From Capitulum mitella (Eukaryota > Arthropoda > Thecostraca > Pollicipedomorpha > Pollicipedidae), in the NCBI GenBank assembly GCA_030062745.1, contig CP099854.1, positions 16,755,337-16,819,336 on the forward strand: a stretch of 64,000 nt of DNA. Direction: 5' to 3'. Shown here piece by piece: positions 1 through 12,220 of this stretch (the first letter of the stretch is position 1; every line of letters begins with the position of its first letter). The notes below the pieces were generated by a model, which did not search any database, was not told the DNA's origin, and saw nothing but the letters and a program-made list of their open reading frames with translations. A program made the position numbers and the translations under genes.

Positions 1-1690
1 TCGGACCGGCCGGCCGGGGCTTCGCCACCCCACGGACAAGGCGCCGCACGACCGACGGCAACAAGGGTTAATATAGACTTATTGCTGTTTATTGTCTGGT
101 CATCATCTAGGAGTACACTTCATAAAATCTGCCATTGAAAAGAGGGGACAAAAAAATCATGATTTTCAAACATAAGGCGTGTGCAAATGAATTCATTAAG
201 CCGCGGAAAGACTGTCATCTCGTTGCTGGCAAAAAACGTACGAAGATGTTGATATTTTGTCCGTTATAAGCGACCCAGAATACTCGAAAAGGCAAATTAA
301 AGTTTACGAAAAACTGATAACCCGCTGTTTGTCATCTTCATGGTACACGGAGTTCAGTATAACCACTCGGAAAAGCACATGATTCCGTTTGGGGAATGCC
401 AACCGTGGTTGGAGTACTGAAGACAATGCTAAATAAAAAAGGCAATAGCAAGGAAATATGAAAAAACTTTGCCTTTGTTCACGTGACTCACATGTGAGGA
501 ACATCTTCCTTGCAACACCTGCGATATCAGCATGTCAGAAAATTTATTTTTACGTGACGTCTAAATACAAACACACCCACTTACCAACCTTAAAAATGAG
601 GACGACCATACCGGCCAATGGCGGCAGGCAATCTCTTGTTTTAAAGTTATGTTCCGGCCATTGGAAACAGGACAACGGATCATATACATACATTGGTGTG
701 CAAATACATATAAACAGTTGCCTAATTTGACACATCCCCGGCTAGGGTTGCTGAATCGTTTGTATTACAACAGCAAGAATCGGTGACAAACAGTGTCTTC
801 ATCTAAACGCATTTCTTTAGTTAAGTATTGCTACACATTGCTAGGTGTGTTGTGCAGTGGTTTATCGGGGCAATTTCACGTCTTTTTGTTTTCCTTTTTG
901 CGGTTCAGTTCGGTTCGTATGAACACGGGGTTCACAAATGTGCTTGTGTGAAGCTGGTGCAAATAGCCTGCTGCGTTGGCTAAATTAGACAAGAACGATC
1001 TGTAGTGCGGAAGATGTAAATAACCATTATCTTTTGTCATTGCCTTGAATTGGTTCTAACTATAATCTCGGCCGGAACACTAGGTCTCGTTCTCTCAATA
1101 TGCGTACAATTTGGTACAAAATCAATCGGTCACAGTGGAGAAAGGTCGGTGAGTTAGAATATTTCTCGTAGTCCATGAGCAATGTTATGTTCCAAGCCTG
1201 GTTTTAGCAAATTTGTGGAGATGACATTCGCACCCGTGTGTTACATTGGACTGCGCTGCGATGGTAGTAATGTAGCTTGTATATTTCTAATAACCACTCT
1301 TGAATGCAAACCTTTACCTTGGATCCAAAGTCATAAGTGATATTAAAAAAAGCCTGACATGAAATCCAGATAATCGAACTGTCAGTCGTTTGACAAAGGA
1401 AGCACCAGAGTTTTGTCGTCCACAAGGATCTTTGAACGTTGTGAAGACTTAAGGCCCAGGATCGAAAGAGACCTTTCGAAAAACATTTCCTGAGGATTTG
1501 GGATCTGAGGGGATCTTTTGACAAAATGTAGGCTTAGGATCTTCCACCTGTGCGGATCGCTGGACAAAACTGGCACATAGGGTCCAGACTATTGAAGAGT
1601 CTCGGATTCCAGACTCCAGGTATGGATCACGGGTCCATACTTGCCAGATCCCCGCACATGTCTGATCCTGAGAGACGCTTTCTCGCCACT
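1..1690. other. No recognisable gene
   Basis: Both strands carry only short open frames of about 60-106 codons with no family I recognise, no convincing splice signals and no repeat shared with the rest of the window. The first 60 bases are GC-rich and the rest is mixed composition. I see nothing that supports a gene here. Confidence 0.5.
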
Positions 1691-2269
1691 TCGGTCACGA
1701 AGTGAAACTGTCTGGAATATTAGACATTGATCGGAAGGCGAAGCAGGCGGCTGTGGCCAGGGAATGCACAGCCTGCGCGGCTACGACCAATGTGCTGACT
1801 GCGAAAGTTTTTTTGTGGAATCTGCACGCAAAAACTGAGCAGCGCTCTGCGTTTATGTCTCGTCTCAGAGTTTGAAACAGCAGCCGTGTCCGAAACGCGT
1901 CCAGTACATTTCTTCCAATGGTGTAATTGGCATTGTTAGATGTTGGCAGTGCGCATGTGAAGCAAGGTCTACCTTCCAGCAATACAATGCCTGCCCTCTG
2001 CTTTGCAATGTTTATTAGGAACCAATGCACTCCCGGACTGTCCATCCTTTTACGGGGCTTCTCGACAGCGCCGTTCCTCTCTGTCGTCCGGTGCTCGTTG
2101 ATATGCGGCGATACGACCGGTCGCAATGTCCGGCTCAGACGCCTGCTGACCTTGTCGAGGTCACCCGGAGACGGCGGGGGGCGGTGACTTCTGCGCAGCT
2201 GGCTAAACCACGACCTTCTCTGGCGGCGCGAAAACGATGTCCCCGCCCCGCCTCTGCCTGGTGACTCCT

Positions 2270-2387
2270 GACCTCTGAACGGACGGAGCCGTCCCTGGCG
2301 ACCTCTGAACGGACGGAGCTGTCCCTGGTGACCTATGAATGCCGTTAGTCGCTACTCGCGACCTCTGAACAGACGGAGCAGTGCCTC
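2270..2387. repeat. 30-bp minisatellite, four units
   Basis: Units start at 2270, 2300, 2330 and 2360, a period of exactly 30 bp, each beginning GACCTCTGAAC or a close variant followed by GGACGGAG. The third unit is the most diverged. A weaker related motif (AGACGGAGCC) appears near 2442. The period is a multiple of three but no frame across it looks like protein. Confidence 0.75.
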
Positions 2388-3449
2388 ATTTCATAGTGAG
2401 ATTAGAATAGACAGAATCGTGCTCTGTAACACCAGAATAGACGGAGCCTTCACTGGTGACCTCCCAACGGGCCCTGACCTTCAGCTGCCTGCGTCTGTAC
2501 GTGAATACGGTACGTGACTCTGGATGCGGATGTTGAAGGCACACCAGATAAGTAAAGCGACATTGGACTTTTTTAAAAAGCAACAACGAGGCAACTGGGT
2601 ATTAATAGAACCTTGCAGTGTAACAAGAACAACTTGGAAGCTGTCACAAATCTAGTTCTACTTTTTAAAAACGAAGAACATCTCCATGCCTTTTTTGTAT
2701 GTTGCATGTGTTATCAAAAGGAATGTGCACCCTTTTAAACGACACATATGGCAATGACAAGTAATGTACTGTGGCCGTTAACTGAAAATCCAACTCAGCT
2801 TTTTTTATCCTTTTCAAAGAGATCCACTTCGCTATCGTCTCCCATTTCTATCTCCGAGACAGAAATGGGAGACGGTCTCTTGCTGTACATGGTACAAGAG
2901 CTCAGCGATAGCCTGATGACTACTACAACACCAAAGCCACAAATGGCGCTGAGTGAACACAGATTTTGCGCCAAATGTACAGGCGACAGGAATCTGCGCC
3001 GGATTCGCACCACTCGGGACGGTCCTGTTCGGGGCCGTTGGTAACCGCTGTCTACGTCACAAGGTCAAATGGGCCTCGTGTCATATGTAAGGTATATTGG
3101 GTATGTTATATTGGGTGAAAAGGGCATATGCCGAGGAGGGAGCAGGTCAGTGAACAGGAGCAAACGAGGAGGGAGCAGAGGGAGCAGGTCAATGAACAGG
3201 ACGCCGGGCAGCCGGGACACAGCAGAACAAACACCCTGACCGCCCCCTCAGACAGGAGGTACACCTCTGTCATCTCGACAGCCGGACTGACGCAGGATAA
3301 ACCCTCTGACCAACGCCTCAAACAAAGACATCTCCGCCAGAACGACAGCCGAGATACAGCAGAGCGAACACCCTGAACGGACCCTCCAACAGACTTGGGC
3401 CCGCACACCCTCCTCGCTCTGCAGCGCCGATTTGCAGTGGTAATGACCG

Positions 3450-3553
3450 TGACGTCATGTTTGGGCCGGCGTTATCTGATATAAGCCGCCCGACCAACCA
3501 GCCCGGAGGAGTCTCTGAGTCTCGGCGACAGGCTGACCGACCGGCGCTTCGGC
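3450..3553 (+). promoter_or_regulatory. Candidate RNA polymerase II promoter with CRE and TATA-like box
   Basis: A perfect palindromic cAMP-response/ATF site, TGACGTCA, lies at 3450-3457 and a TATA-like GATATAAG at 3478-3485. Transcription would then start about 25-30 bp later, near 3508-3512, leaving a leader of about 45 nt before an ATG at 3554. The spacing is what a focused metazoan promoter would show. The neighbouring candidate first exon supports the call, but there is no transcript evidence. Confidence 0.45.
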
Positions 3554-3592
3554 ATGGTCACGCCCTCCCGACCCGTTGTTCTGCTGCTGCTG
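3554..3592 (+). CDS. Candidate first coding exon encoding a signal peptide start
   Basis: An ATG at 3554 opens 13 codons reading MVTPSRPVVLLLL, followed directly by a consensus donor GTGAGT at 3593. A short basic or polar start followed by a run of Leu is the usual beginning of a secretory signal peptide, and such peptides are often split by an early intron. The exon ends in phase 0. It sits about 70 bp downstream of a TATA-like box and a CRE site. I cannot identify the next exon. The nearest plausible plus-strand exons are more than 20 kb away beyond the retroelement cluster, so the identity of the gene is unknown. Confidence 0.4.
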
Positions 3593-3888
3593 GTGAGTCG
3601 GACAGAGGACACCCACCCTCTGACCGCCAAGTCAGAGCATACGTAGCATACGATGTCGTTTGGAATGGAAGTTTTGCGGTGACGTTTGCATGGTGAACCA
3701 TTAGGTATACTAACATCGCCACATTAGTTACTTCAGTGACGAAAGATGGCGCACAAAACGGAAATATTTCTTCAATTCAACGGGAGATGCTGCTGTATTA
3801 GAATTAATTATTTCTGAAGTAAATGTCATTTTAGTTTAAAATAACCAGGAGATTAATAACGATTGTTTTATATAATTATTTATAGAAT

Positions 3889-4204
3889 TATTATATTAAT
3901 TGTTTATATTTCTATAATTATATATATATATATATATATTTATATATGTGTTACATTAATTATTTATATAATTATTTTATATAATTAATAAAGAAGATTT
4001 ATAACGTATACCTACCTATGTAGAAAATCGCATTGCATAAAATAAAATATAAAATTATTATATTAATTGTTTATATTTGTATAATTATATATATATATAT
4101 ATATGTGTGTGTTACATTAATTATTTATATAATTATTTTATATAATTAATAAAGAAGATTTATAACGTATACCTACCTATGTAGAAAATCGCATTGTATA
4201 AAAT
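3889..4204. repeat. AT-rich tandem duplication of about 169 bp
   Basis: Two adjacent copies, about 3889-4028 and 4058-4204, share a TATATTAATTG start, an (AT)n microsatellite, and an identical block ending in a shared run that includes CCTACCTATGTAG. They differ mainly in the length of the AT run and a few substitutions, so the duplication is fairly recent. Confidence 0.85.
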
Positions 4205-7104
4205 AAGGACATGTTGATATAGTGTGACGTTTTCTTGGAATATCCAGAAAACAGCGAGTCGCTCTTTTTATATTTCCAGCGCGCAGGTTAGCAACGTGGT
4301 GTTTCGGTCGAGACAGGTGGATAGCCTTTCGCATGTTTCGCATTCCATGCAGTATAGGCTAGCAGCGTGGCAGAAGATTTCTCAAGTGTGGATGGAGATT
4401 TCTGAAAATTATTGGAGGTCTACATAGGATTTGAGACCGTTTCGTTTCAGTAGTTATCATAAGCCTAATGTCAAAATCTCTAAATACTGGGGAGAGCTTA
4501 AACCCTCCTGTCCCTCAGGTTCCTAAGCCATGGCTCGCAGGCTGTTTGCCTATGGTTATTTATGGTATTTGGGTGAAAACAAAACTAAACACAGACATTT
4601 CTGTGAATGATGGTGTGAGGCTTCAAAGGAAAATCTGATCGAAAACGTTAAATCCTTTCTTAATATTTCCAAAGCCGTGATGAATTATTTTCTAGTCATG
4701 TTAAAAGCATGTTAAAGTCGTAGTCCTGGCAAAAACTGTCGTACGATGTTTTTTAGCGCAACTTCTATCGCTGTTGCAACAAATTTATGTTTGATTCGAG
4801 AGCCCGAAAGTTGGCTGGTGCAATCCAGGTGCCGAGCCAGTCCTCTGTCTAATCATGCATTACAGCTCAAGGACGCGGGAAGCGGGGGGGGGGGGTGTCA
4901 GGAGGGCAACTGCTACTCCTAACTTTTTTGAAATTTATCATTGATCCTCCGGGCGTTGACTGGAAAAATTGGCCTGAAGTGCTCCGTTCCCCCTGAATGT
5001 CCCGCCCCTAGCTGTGGAGAAGTTCCCGCGCCCCTGCTGCAGCCAGATTTGCAATATGTTGATCCGCCAGTGATCTGGCAGAGGCGTTGAACGCCCGACC
5101 CACCCGCTGGTGCATTTCTAAGATATCTCCGAAATGAAGGAATGCAACGTCCTGAATCCCTTCGTACCTTGTCTTACATAGGTATGCAAATACGGACATT
5201 AGGAAACCAGGTCATCTCAGGTCACGCTTTATGACGCCACAACGACGACCATGTATTAAGATTCGATGTTCAGTTTTACTTCAGCGCCATATTATTGGCG
5301 CTATTACAATGTATGGTTACTGCGTCTTGCAATGCATATCACCATGACCTGAGACTTCGATGTGGAGCATTCCTGACTTCATGCTAGATCAGCGTAGGTC
5401 ATGTACTTTTGATTTTCCGGGTTCAGTAAGAATATGTTTTAAAAAAGAAACTACTTGAACTGATCTTTGGATACGGTAAGATAGACTGTTGTATTTTATT
5501 ACAACACCCTGCACATGGAATTGACACAGCAGTTTCATGCAACATTGCACTATTTCTCCATAGCTCGACCGATGATGGTTCTATGCAAATTTCGTCATAG
5601 CGAACAAATTGGTGGCGTCTGTTTGACGTTCTTGATGACCTGTGTGAAGATGCTGGTCTTTGCAATGTTGTGCAGCATTTCGTGAAAATGTGCGACATGG
5701 AACATACTGACTTGTAAACTCTGGATTGACTTGACTTGACCTGACTCTGGATGACCATCCAGAGACGTCAGATGAAGGTCACCAGCATGCTCGTGGTACT
5801 TCAGGTTTGAAACCACAAAAAATTGCAATGTTTCATGTGCACAATCATTTTGAGGCTTTTTGGCGTTCATGGCTCTTTGAAAGTATATCTTAGTATATCC
5901 ATGTGATATGGGCCAGGAAATATCTCTTGTATGGCATGTCATAAAAGATGTCGAATTTAACCAGGCCTGTGACCTTGACTCTTAACGAGCTTGGGTCAGG
6001 TGGCACTTGAAAATGAGATAAAGCCATCCGGAATATATTGTCACGCAAACTACGGTCTCGGTCTGTTTTAAATTGCGATAACTGTTTCAAATTGGATCAG
6101 AGCAAATATTCTTCCGCTCATTGTTGATGAAAACATTTACTTTGTTTTGCCGCACACAGTTTCGGTTAAAGATAAAAATAAATAACAAGCGGATGCAAGA
6201 AAGATATCAAGTCAAATACCTTGAGAATCTGATAGCAATTCAAAGTCATATCGTCAAATAAATTGCATGACCAACATAGTAAGTCTTAATATAAGCATCA
6301 TTAGCAGGATTAGATATCTGACTAACAAACCGAGCGCTCATCTTTTTTGCAGGTCTCTGGGGTTGAACCGTTTTTGAACTACCTGAAGGGAAAGCTGACA
6401 GAGACATAAGATTTCGTGAACAGTGGACTGCGTTCAGCACACTTTTAGCCATGAAAGTTCTTGTTCTATTGCAGATGGCGGGCAGAATTTTTCACTGCGC
6501 AGGATGTTTTTGCGGCCAAGATGCTTAAAAACGACTGTGCTATCCAGTAGTAACACTTGATTTTTGCTGACGTCTGTTTACTTGATGCCGACCATGTAAA
6601 GCCACGAAACGAGACCAAACCTTATGGCTGAGCTTCCGTGAGACAGCCGCGGCCGGCGTCTCTGGTCCTGCAAATGGCACACCCTTGACAAACGGTTGCA
6701 GCTGGCACATCATGTGACTTAGTGATAATCCAAGAGCGCCACAGCATCCTTGGTCTCGCGATTTATTGCACCGTATTGGTGTCTTCCATTTGGAAGCGTC
6801 GGCTTTTTGCTGATCTTTGTGACCCCACAGCTCAGTTCAAAACTTTTTTGTTATTCTGGGAGATTTTTATGCTCATGATTCCGTTTGGAATAACAACATG
6901 ACAATGCCCAATCGACGGAGCCGCAGCATCGAGGATTTGATGGACCTGAGGAATCTTCTTCTGCTTAACAGCGGTAAACCCACTCCCTTCTCCCAAACAA
7001 ATACAGGCAGTCAGCCATCGATTTGTCGTTAAGCTGTCCAGAAGTCAAAGCCTTTTTAAACTGGGGTGTCGATTCGGATATATATCATAAAGATCACCAT
7101 TCAC
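4205..7104. other. No confidently recognisable gene
   Basis: This stretch contains scattered open frames on both strands up to about 115 codons. None matches a family I know and none is bounded by good splice sites. A minus-strand frame at 5008-5199 has amino-acid composition like real protein but is unidentified. A run of ten G residues occurs near 4887. Confidence 0.4.
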
Positions 7105-8320
7105 TTAACCCTATTCCCGGTAGGGGGGGCGGAATCCGCCCCCCTCGGGTTTTTTGCTTGCCTATTCCAGACTTTTTAACGCAGCCTCACGAAACTTGGT
7201 GGCTTTTTCTGGCTATTCGTTCTACGTGCTGTGACAAAATTTCAAAATTCTATTTTGCTCAGGGGCCGAGCCAGACAACGTTTTTGGGAGACACCTCATG
7301 CCATTTTTGGTCATGTTGAGGGTAAAATAAAAATGGCTGCCAAAAACAGAGTTTTAAAGATAGAACTTAAAACTTTATATGGATATATAGCTAAATAGTT
7401 GGGCAATGTGCAGATGTAATTTTGTTTATCTGAGGCCATTTTACAAGGTCAGGTCAAGGTCAAAAGTCAAAATTTGTTTTTTTGCAATAATTTCGGCGCC
7501 GTTTTGTTCAAATGCCAAACCCGGAACACATATGACGTAGAAGGATGTCTTCTACTCGTGTACCAAGTTTCAGCTTGATATCAGGTTGGGTCACGAAGCT
7601 ATGACCTAAAATGTCAGTGCGCCTACCCTATATCGCAATAGCCATAAAATGAAATTTTTTAAATACAGTGGATTTAAATGATTAAAAACGTTTACAGATA
7701 ACATTAAATGCACATGACATCATTCCAAGTGACCCCAAGGTCACTGGAGGTCATTTGATATCAAAGATCACAAGTTGATCTGAAGAACGTGTGACCATGA
7801 CAGTTCCCCCTTTTTCATGTTCCTGGCACCGCCTATGCTAACATTATACAAACATTGTAATGCGATTTATACTTCTTTATCATGACATGATTAGCAGAAG
7901 CCAAAAAAGGGTGTTTGCCTCTTTTGTTCATTCATTTGTTAGAAAACTAATCCTCCTATTTTTGAAACCCTGTGAACGCCCATGAATTTTCTGAAAAGTT
8001 CAGATTTGTGGACCCATGGTAAAAGCCCTATCTATAACCTCTCGATTCATGTCAGTTTCATCGAAATCGGTCGATAAACAACGGAGTTATAAGAAGTCCA
8101 AAAGTACCCCTTATTATGATATTTTTGCCCCCGTGTATCCACAAATTTCAAAAATTTTGAAAATTTCTTTTTATAAAAATGTAGTTCACGTCACGGCAAA
8201 TCGATTGCCGTTTGTTGCGATGAAATCGGACAAGTAGTTCTCGAGATCTCAGGGGAGGGCCGAATCCGCCCCCCTGCCGGGAATCGACCATACCGTCTAG
8301 CCCTCCGGGAATACGGTTAA
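7105..8320 (-). mobile_element. Family 1 TTAA element (piggyBac-like MITE), copy a
   Basis: The element runs from TTAA at 7105-7108 to TTAA at 8317-8320. The first end reads TTAACCCTATTCCCGG and the other is its slightly decayed inverted counterpart (CCGGGAATACGGTTAA). Just inside the first end is a near-perfect GC hairpin, G-run, GCGGA, TCCGC, C-run. The body has no transposase frame and carries several AGGTCA-type half-sites. It belongs to the same family as the copies at 29483, 36448, 41140, 48297, 54630 and 58182, in reverse orientation. TTAA target sites and CCC-starting ends are the hallmark of piggyBac transposition; calling it a MITE is inference from the lack of coding capacity. Confidence 0.85.
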
Positions 8321-8639
8321 AATATAAACTGAGGGAAACACAGAAAAAAATGATTCCTAGCCGCATGCCTCGTTGCAATACACAGAAAGCCTACTGGGCA
8401 TTATTCAAGGCAACTTGTTAAATTCGCCCTGATGTTTGTGACTCGCAAACAGGACACAAATTTTATCACTCGCATACTTTTAAGATCAGCGTCCTCTGCA
8501 GTTCTATTGACATTCCCTTTACAGCTTCGCACACCAGTGCTCTGGAGGGAGGCAGAAGTGGTGTAGGCTGGGCGCGTCGTTATCGCGCCTTTCGCAGTTA
8601 TTTACGACACAACGACTTCCTCATCTTATTCCACGAAAC

Positions 8640-9340
8640 AAAAAACGAGCCAGAACACAACGCATCACTGGATGTGCCAAACGGAACGCATGGTTTGGCT
8701 TCATTTCTCAATGAACGCACGAAACAACGTTGACCCACGTTGGCGATTGCTTCTTTCCGTAGGAGGCAAATTTGGCAACTTTCCTTTTGCGGCCTTACGC
8801 ATTCATAATGCTGAAATCGAAGATCCGAAAGCAATTACCGATGTTTTAGCAAATAGTATAGTCCATCGCAGTTCTGCAGCGCACTACAAATATGGTTTTA
8901 TTCCACAATGTATTATTTTTCGTTTCTTTACGAACTGATCCATTTAACTCTGACAGAAATGAAGTTTACAATGCACCATTTACTAAGTCTGAGAAGCTAT
9001 TGCGGCTGCTGAAAACACCTCAGTTGATTCTGGTAGGTTATACTTTTTTTCCGAATTTGCCTAGTACGACATTACAATGTCTGCTCAACACTTCCAATGA
9101 CTTACGGTCCATTGTCCTATGTGGCATGTCAAGGCACCAGTGTCTTGCGTATGGCAGTTCTGTGTTGTCTGTGGTGGTGCGAACCATCTTGTTTGCAGTA
9201 TGGAGTACCCCAGACGCTTTGGTCACCAGAAATCCCATGTGTGTGAAGAAAACGACAGAGGACGCGACAGATCAGTGGACTGGTGCTGTGAGACATGCTG
9301 AAACGCAAGTGTCAGCTTTGATGATTGTAGGCAAACATGA
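8640..9340 (+). pseudogene. Gag C-terminal region with zinc-knuckle-like motif, copy 1
   Basis: The equivalent part of copy 3 is at about 21060-21750. A frame at 9119-9301 contains CVVCGGANHLVC, a CxxC followed four residues later by NH, resembling the start of a retroviral-type CCHC knuckle, but the final Cys is too close to the His. The region lies directly upstream of the protease motif, where gag normally ends. Frames change repeatedly. The upstream capsid part seen in copies 2 and 3 is absent here. Confidence 0.5.
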
Positions 9341-9344
9341 GGTG

Positions 9345-9620
9345 TGCTTTCCGTAGATTCTGGGATAACAGAGAATCTTCTGCGTGAGAGGTATGACGAA
9401 CTCTGCTTGTGCACCAACGCAGTTCTTCGAATGTGGGACAAGTCTTCTTACACTCCACTTGGTGAGATGACCACGGGAGTGGTACATCCTAAGACTGGGA
9501 TGCCTTTTCGTATGTGGCAGCCAGTTTGGACCTCTGCTTGGTCTAGACGCTATCTAGGAGATGGTTTTAGTGTCTGTGCACAAGGAGAACTTTGCTGTTG
9601 CATCTCTGTGTCCCACTGAA
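9345..9620 (+). pseudogene. Retroelement aspartic protease remnant, copy 1
   Basis: The frame starting at 9344 reads LSVDSGITENLLRERYDE near its N-terminus. Asp-Ser-Gly in a hydrophobic setting is the catalytic motif of retroelement aspartic proteases, here with Ile where copy 3 has Ala (DSGAT). A single protease of this kind would act as a homodimer to cut Gag-Pol. The frame runs for about 90 codons and then drifts into unrelated sequence, so the domain is damaged. Confidence 0.6.
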
Positions 9621-9869
9621 GGGCGGTTTGACTGTGTGTTTGATGGCTCTCTTGGAAAGCTCCCTGGGGTCGTCACCCTGCACTGCGTCACCGTCTGTCC
9701 TGCCCGCTTGCAGGCTCCCTTGGTGAGATGACGGCCGGTGTAGTGCGGTGCAGGACACGGTCAAGACAGAGCTTGATCGTCCGTGCTGACTCGGTTTACT
9801 CTTTTCAGTGACTAAACCAACAACCTGGAGAAATCAAATAGCCGTTGCCACTAGGCGTGATGAATCGCA

Positions 9870-10440
9870 GAGGATGTTTATTGACCTACAAGCCATCAAC
9901 AAAGCTCTTAGTCTTTATTGCTTTACCAGTTGCATTCTTTAGAGGAAATGTTTCCAAAGTTCTCTGGTGGCAAGATGTTCTCCAGGCTGGTCGCGCAAAA
10001 TGCATTCCGGCATCTTGAACCGTACAAGAAGCCTAATTTCCTCACGACCAAGACCACGCACTTTGGGCAATACCGTTGGTCTCTTCTGCCATTTGGCTCA
10101 TCTGTGTCTGGCGAGATTTTCCAACGCCACCTTGTGAACCATTGGATTGCTTCATCTGTGCCACTGACGATGTCGTCGCGTGTGGAACTGACAGAACTGA
10201 CCATGACGCCAAACTGCGCGCCTCCATACAGCACTCCCCGGAGACAGGCAGATAAACCACTAGAAGTGCAGCTTCTAATGCCGAAAGATTATGTTCTTGG
10301 GCCATGTGGTCACTTCTGCGGGTGTCTACGCCGACCCTGACAAGGTCTGGGCGATCAACGATACGCCCGCACCTCAGAACGTTCATGATGTACGACGACT
10401 TCGTGGTATGGTCCATTATTTAGCCAATCCCTTGCCCTGT
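9870..10440 (+). pseudogene. Reverse transcriptase domain remnant, copy 1
   Basis: Frames at 9918-10250 and 10291-10440 carry Gypsy-type reverse transcriptase blocks: FSGGKMFSRL (normally followed by the first catalytic Asp region), HFGQYRWSLLPFG with the LPFG motif, then FLGHVVTSAGVYADPDKV and the RRLRGMVHYLA segment of the thumb. The middle part, which should hold the second catalytic block, is out of frame, and the Asp normally found after the Leu of the first block is replaced (RLVAQNAF). The two frames are offset, so the enzyme is broken. Confidence 0.8.
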
Positions 10441-10549
10441 TTGTCTGAGGTGGCTGCTCCTCTACCTCAGCGGACTCGGAAAGTTCTGCCTTGGATGATG
10501 GCGAACGCCGACACTGAGGCGTTCTCTGGAGTAAAACGTCTGGTTTCAT

Positions 10550-10950
10550 CCGCTCCACTGCCTGTTTTTTTTCGTCGTGATCTTCCTCTGACTTTACAGA
10601 CAGACGCATCACAGAGTGTTTCGGGTGCTGCGTGGTTGCTGGACGGGAAACCAATTGCTCCGCTTCCAGGTTACCGACCGAGTGTGAGAAACATTACGCT
10701 AAATTCGAAAAGGAGTATTTTTCTGTGCTGTGCATTCTTCAGCCTTTTGGCAGTACACTTATTGCCGGGAGGTCATTGTCGAAAATGGTCAAAAACGTCT
10801 GCAGATCATCCTCGACAAACCATTGCGCTATGCTCCCAAACGTCTCCAAGCAATGCTGATGGCTTTGCACAAGCACACATATCGTTTGACATACCGACCC
10901 GGCTCGTCGATGGTCCTTACTGACTCTGCGGAGGGCTCTCCACTGTGACA
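10550..10950 (+). pseudogene. RNase H domain remnant, copy 1
   Basis: The segment LTLQTDASQSVSGAAWLL near 10590-10640 has the TDAS motif that carries the first catalytic Asp of Ty3/Gypsy RNase H. The later segment LQAMLMALHKHTYRLTYRPG near 10850-10900 matches the end of the same domain. The two are in different frames, separated by at least one frameshift near 10665. The copy 2 counterpart at 16162 is intact over this range. Confidence 0.75.
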
Positions 10951-10959
10951 ATGAGCACT

Positions 10960-11690
10960 ATTTCGAGCGCGTGAATGTTTTAAAACACATGTACATACCT
11001 GATGCGGAGGTCGAGGAGGCTCATCAGGCAGCTGTGGCTGACCCTGTCTTTGTTGGTCTTGTCAAGGTGGTCATGGATGGCTGGCCAAATAAAGGCAGTC
11101 TACCTGGCACTCAGCCGCCATACTTTCCCATTCGAGATACTTTTTCTTTTCGGAGTGGTGTCATTTTGAAGGGGAGAGGATTGTGAAACCTCACAGTATG
11201 CAAAGTTGTCTGCTACAACGATTGCGTGCGTCTTACCTGGGTACCGACAACATGATGGGACATGCTAAAGACCTTGTATACTCGCCTGGTTTGAACAGGG
11301 AAGTTCGTCAGATGACACGAGCGCGTGATGCATGTGCTGCTTTTGCTCATGACGAGAAAGAGGGCCGCGTCTGACACACAAGCGATGGGACCGCCCTGGT
11401 CAAAAGTGGGAATACATGTGTTTGAACATGACAGTGAACTGTACATGGTACCCGTTGATTACCTGAGTGGTTAGTTTGAATGAGACATCACAAGCCCTTG
11501 CGCTGCTGGTCCGCTGCCCGGTGTTGCAATATGTTCTGCAGCGTTGCACGTGGCCGATGACAATGATCCCATGATGCTCTGCCGCTGCGACGACTTCTTT
11601 CTGTTCGCATCACTCGCTATTGGTGATATGTCCAGCGTTCCTGCCAGTGGGCTCATCTGCAGCCATCGAAACATATTTTCAGATTACAGA
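10960..11690 (+). pseudogene. Integrase remnant, truncated, copy 1
   Basis: The frame at 11183-11374 matches the zinc-binding N-terminal part of Gypsy integrases, but the HxxxH histidines are replaced (RASYLG) and only one Cys of the CxxC pair remains (RDAC). After it, in another frame, a segment reading SKVGIHVFEHDSEL matches the start of the DDE core, with His where the first catalytic Asp is expected. A weak trace of the second catalytic block (VADDNDP) lies near 11550. Similarity ends by about 11690, so most of the core is missing. Confidence 0.65.
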
Positions 11691-11699
11691 GATTTCCTT

Positions 11700-12220
11700 T
11701 GAATCGTGAGGGGCGCCCCTCCATGTCTGGAGCGCCCTTTTATTCCTTATGGTGTTCTTCTAGCCCTTGCGACGCATCTCCAAACCTCAGGGGCAGTGTT
11801 TGAGTTATCGGGGTGCCCCTCCAGTGCTTGGGATGCCCTCTTGTCACTTACGACGTTCTTTTAGCTCTCGGGACATATTTTCAGACCACAGGGGCGCGCT
11901 TTCAACCCTCGGAGGTGTCCTGGAGTTTTGGGCTCCATGTCATTCTACAGGGCATCCTTTCAGGTATCGGGATGTTTTCAGGCCTGAAGGGCGCCCTTTG
12001 GGTTCTCGGTGATGGGGGGAGGGGTACGACCGTCCGGAGCCTTGTGGCACCCTTGGGGTTTCATGACCATTACTTTGAATTGAGTTGCTGATCCTTGTCC
12101 CATCCTCGGGACATTTTTAGGCCTGATAAGTCGTCCTTGGAAGCCTCGGGAGGATAATAGGGTCTTTACCGACAGAGGCGCCTTCAGCGCCCATGGGGTG
12201 CCGTGGCCTCATGGCATCTC
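11700..12220. repeat. GC-rich degenerate tandem array in the retroelement 3' region, copy 1
   Basis: Loose repeats of 50-60 bp share CTCGGGACAT, TTTCAGACC or GGCCTGA, and GGGGCGCCCTTT motifs. Near 11710-11740 an inverted repeat (GGGCG...CTCC and GGAGCGCCC followed by T-run) could form a hairpin. The same array with the same internal order occurs in copy 3 at about 24090-24570. It encodes no recognisable protein. Confidence 0.6.

Noticed and set aside
1695-2126. A 143-codon minus-strand frame
   Set aside because: No family recognised, no splice context, and it overlaps equally long plus-strand frames.
4880-4900. CRISPR array or prokaryotic features in the window
   Set aside because: No regularly spaced repeats with unique spacers anywhere. 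The gene structures are eukaryotic.
5008-5199. A 63-codon minus-strand frame with protein-like composition (HFGDILEMHQRVGRAF)
   Set aside because: Unidentified, with no clear acceptor or donor. It could be an exon but cannot be supported.
8016-8237. A conserved frame MVKALSI...KQRSYKKSKSTP seen in several family 1 copies (also near 29566, 41228 and 49109)
   Set aside because: The frame recurs because the DNA repeat is conserved. It is interrupted or shifted in other copies and has no features of a real protein.
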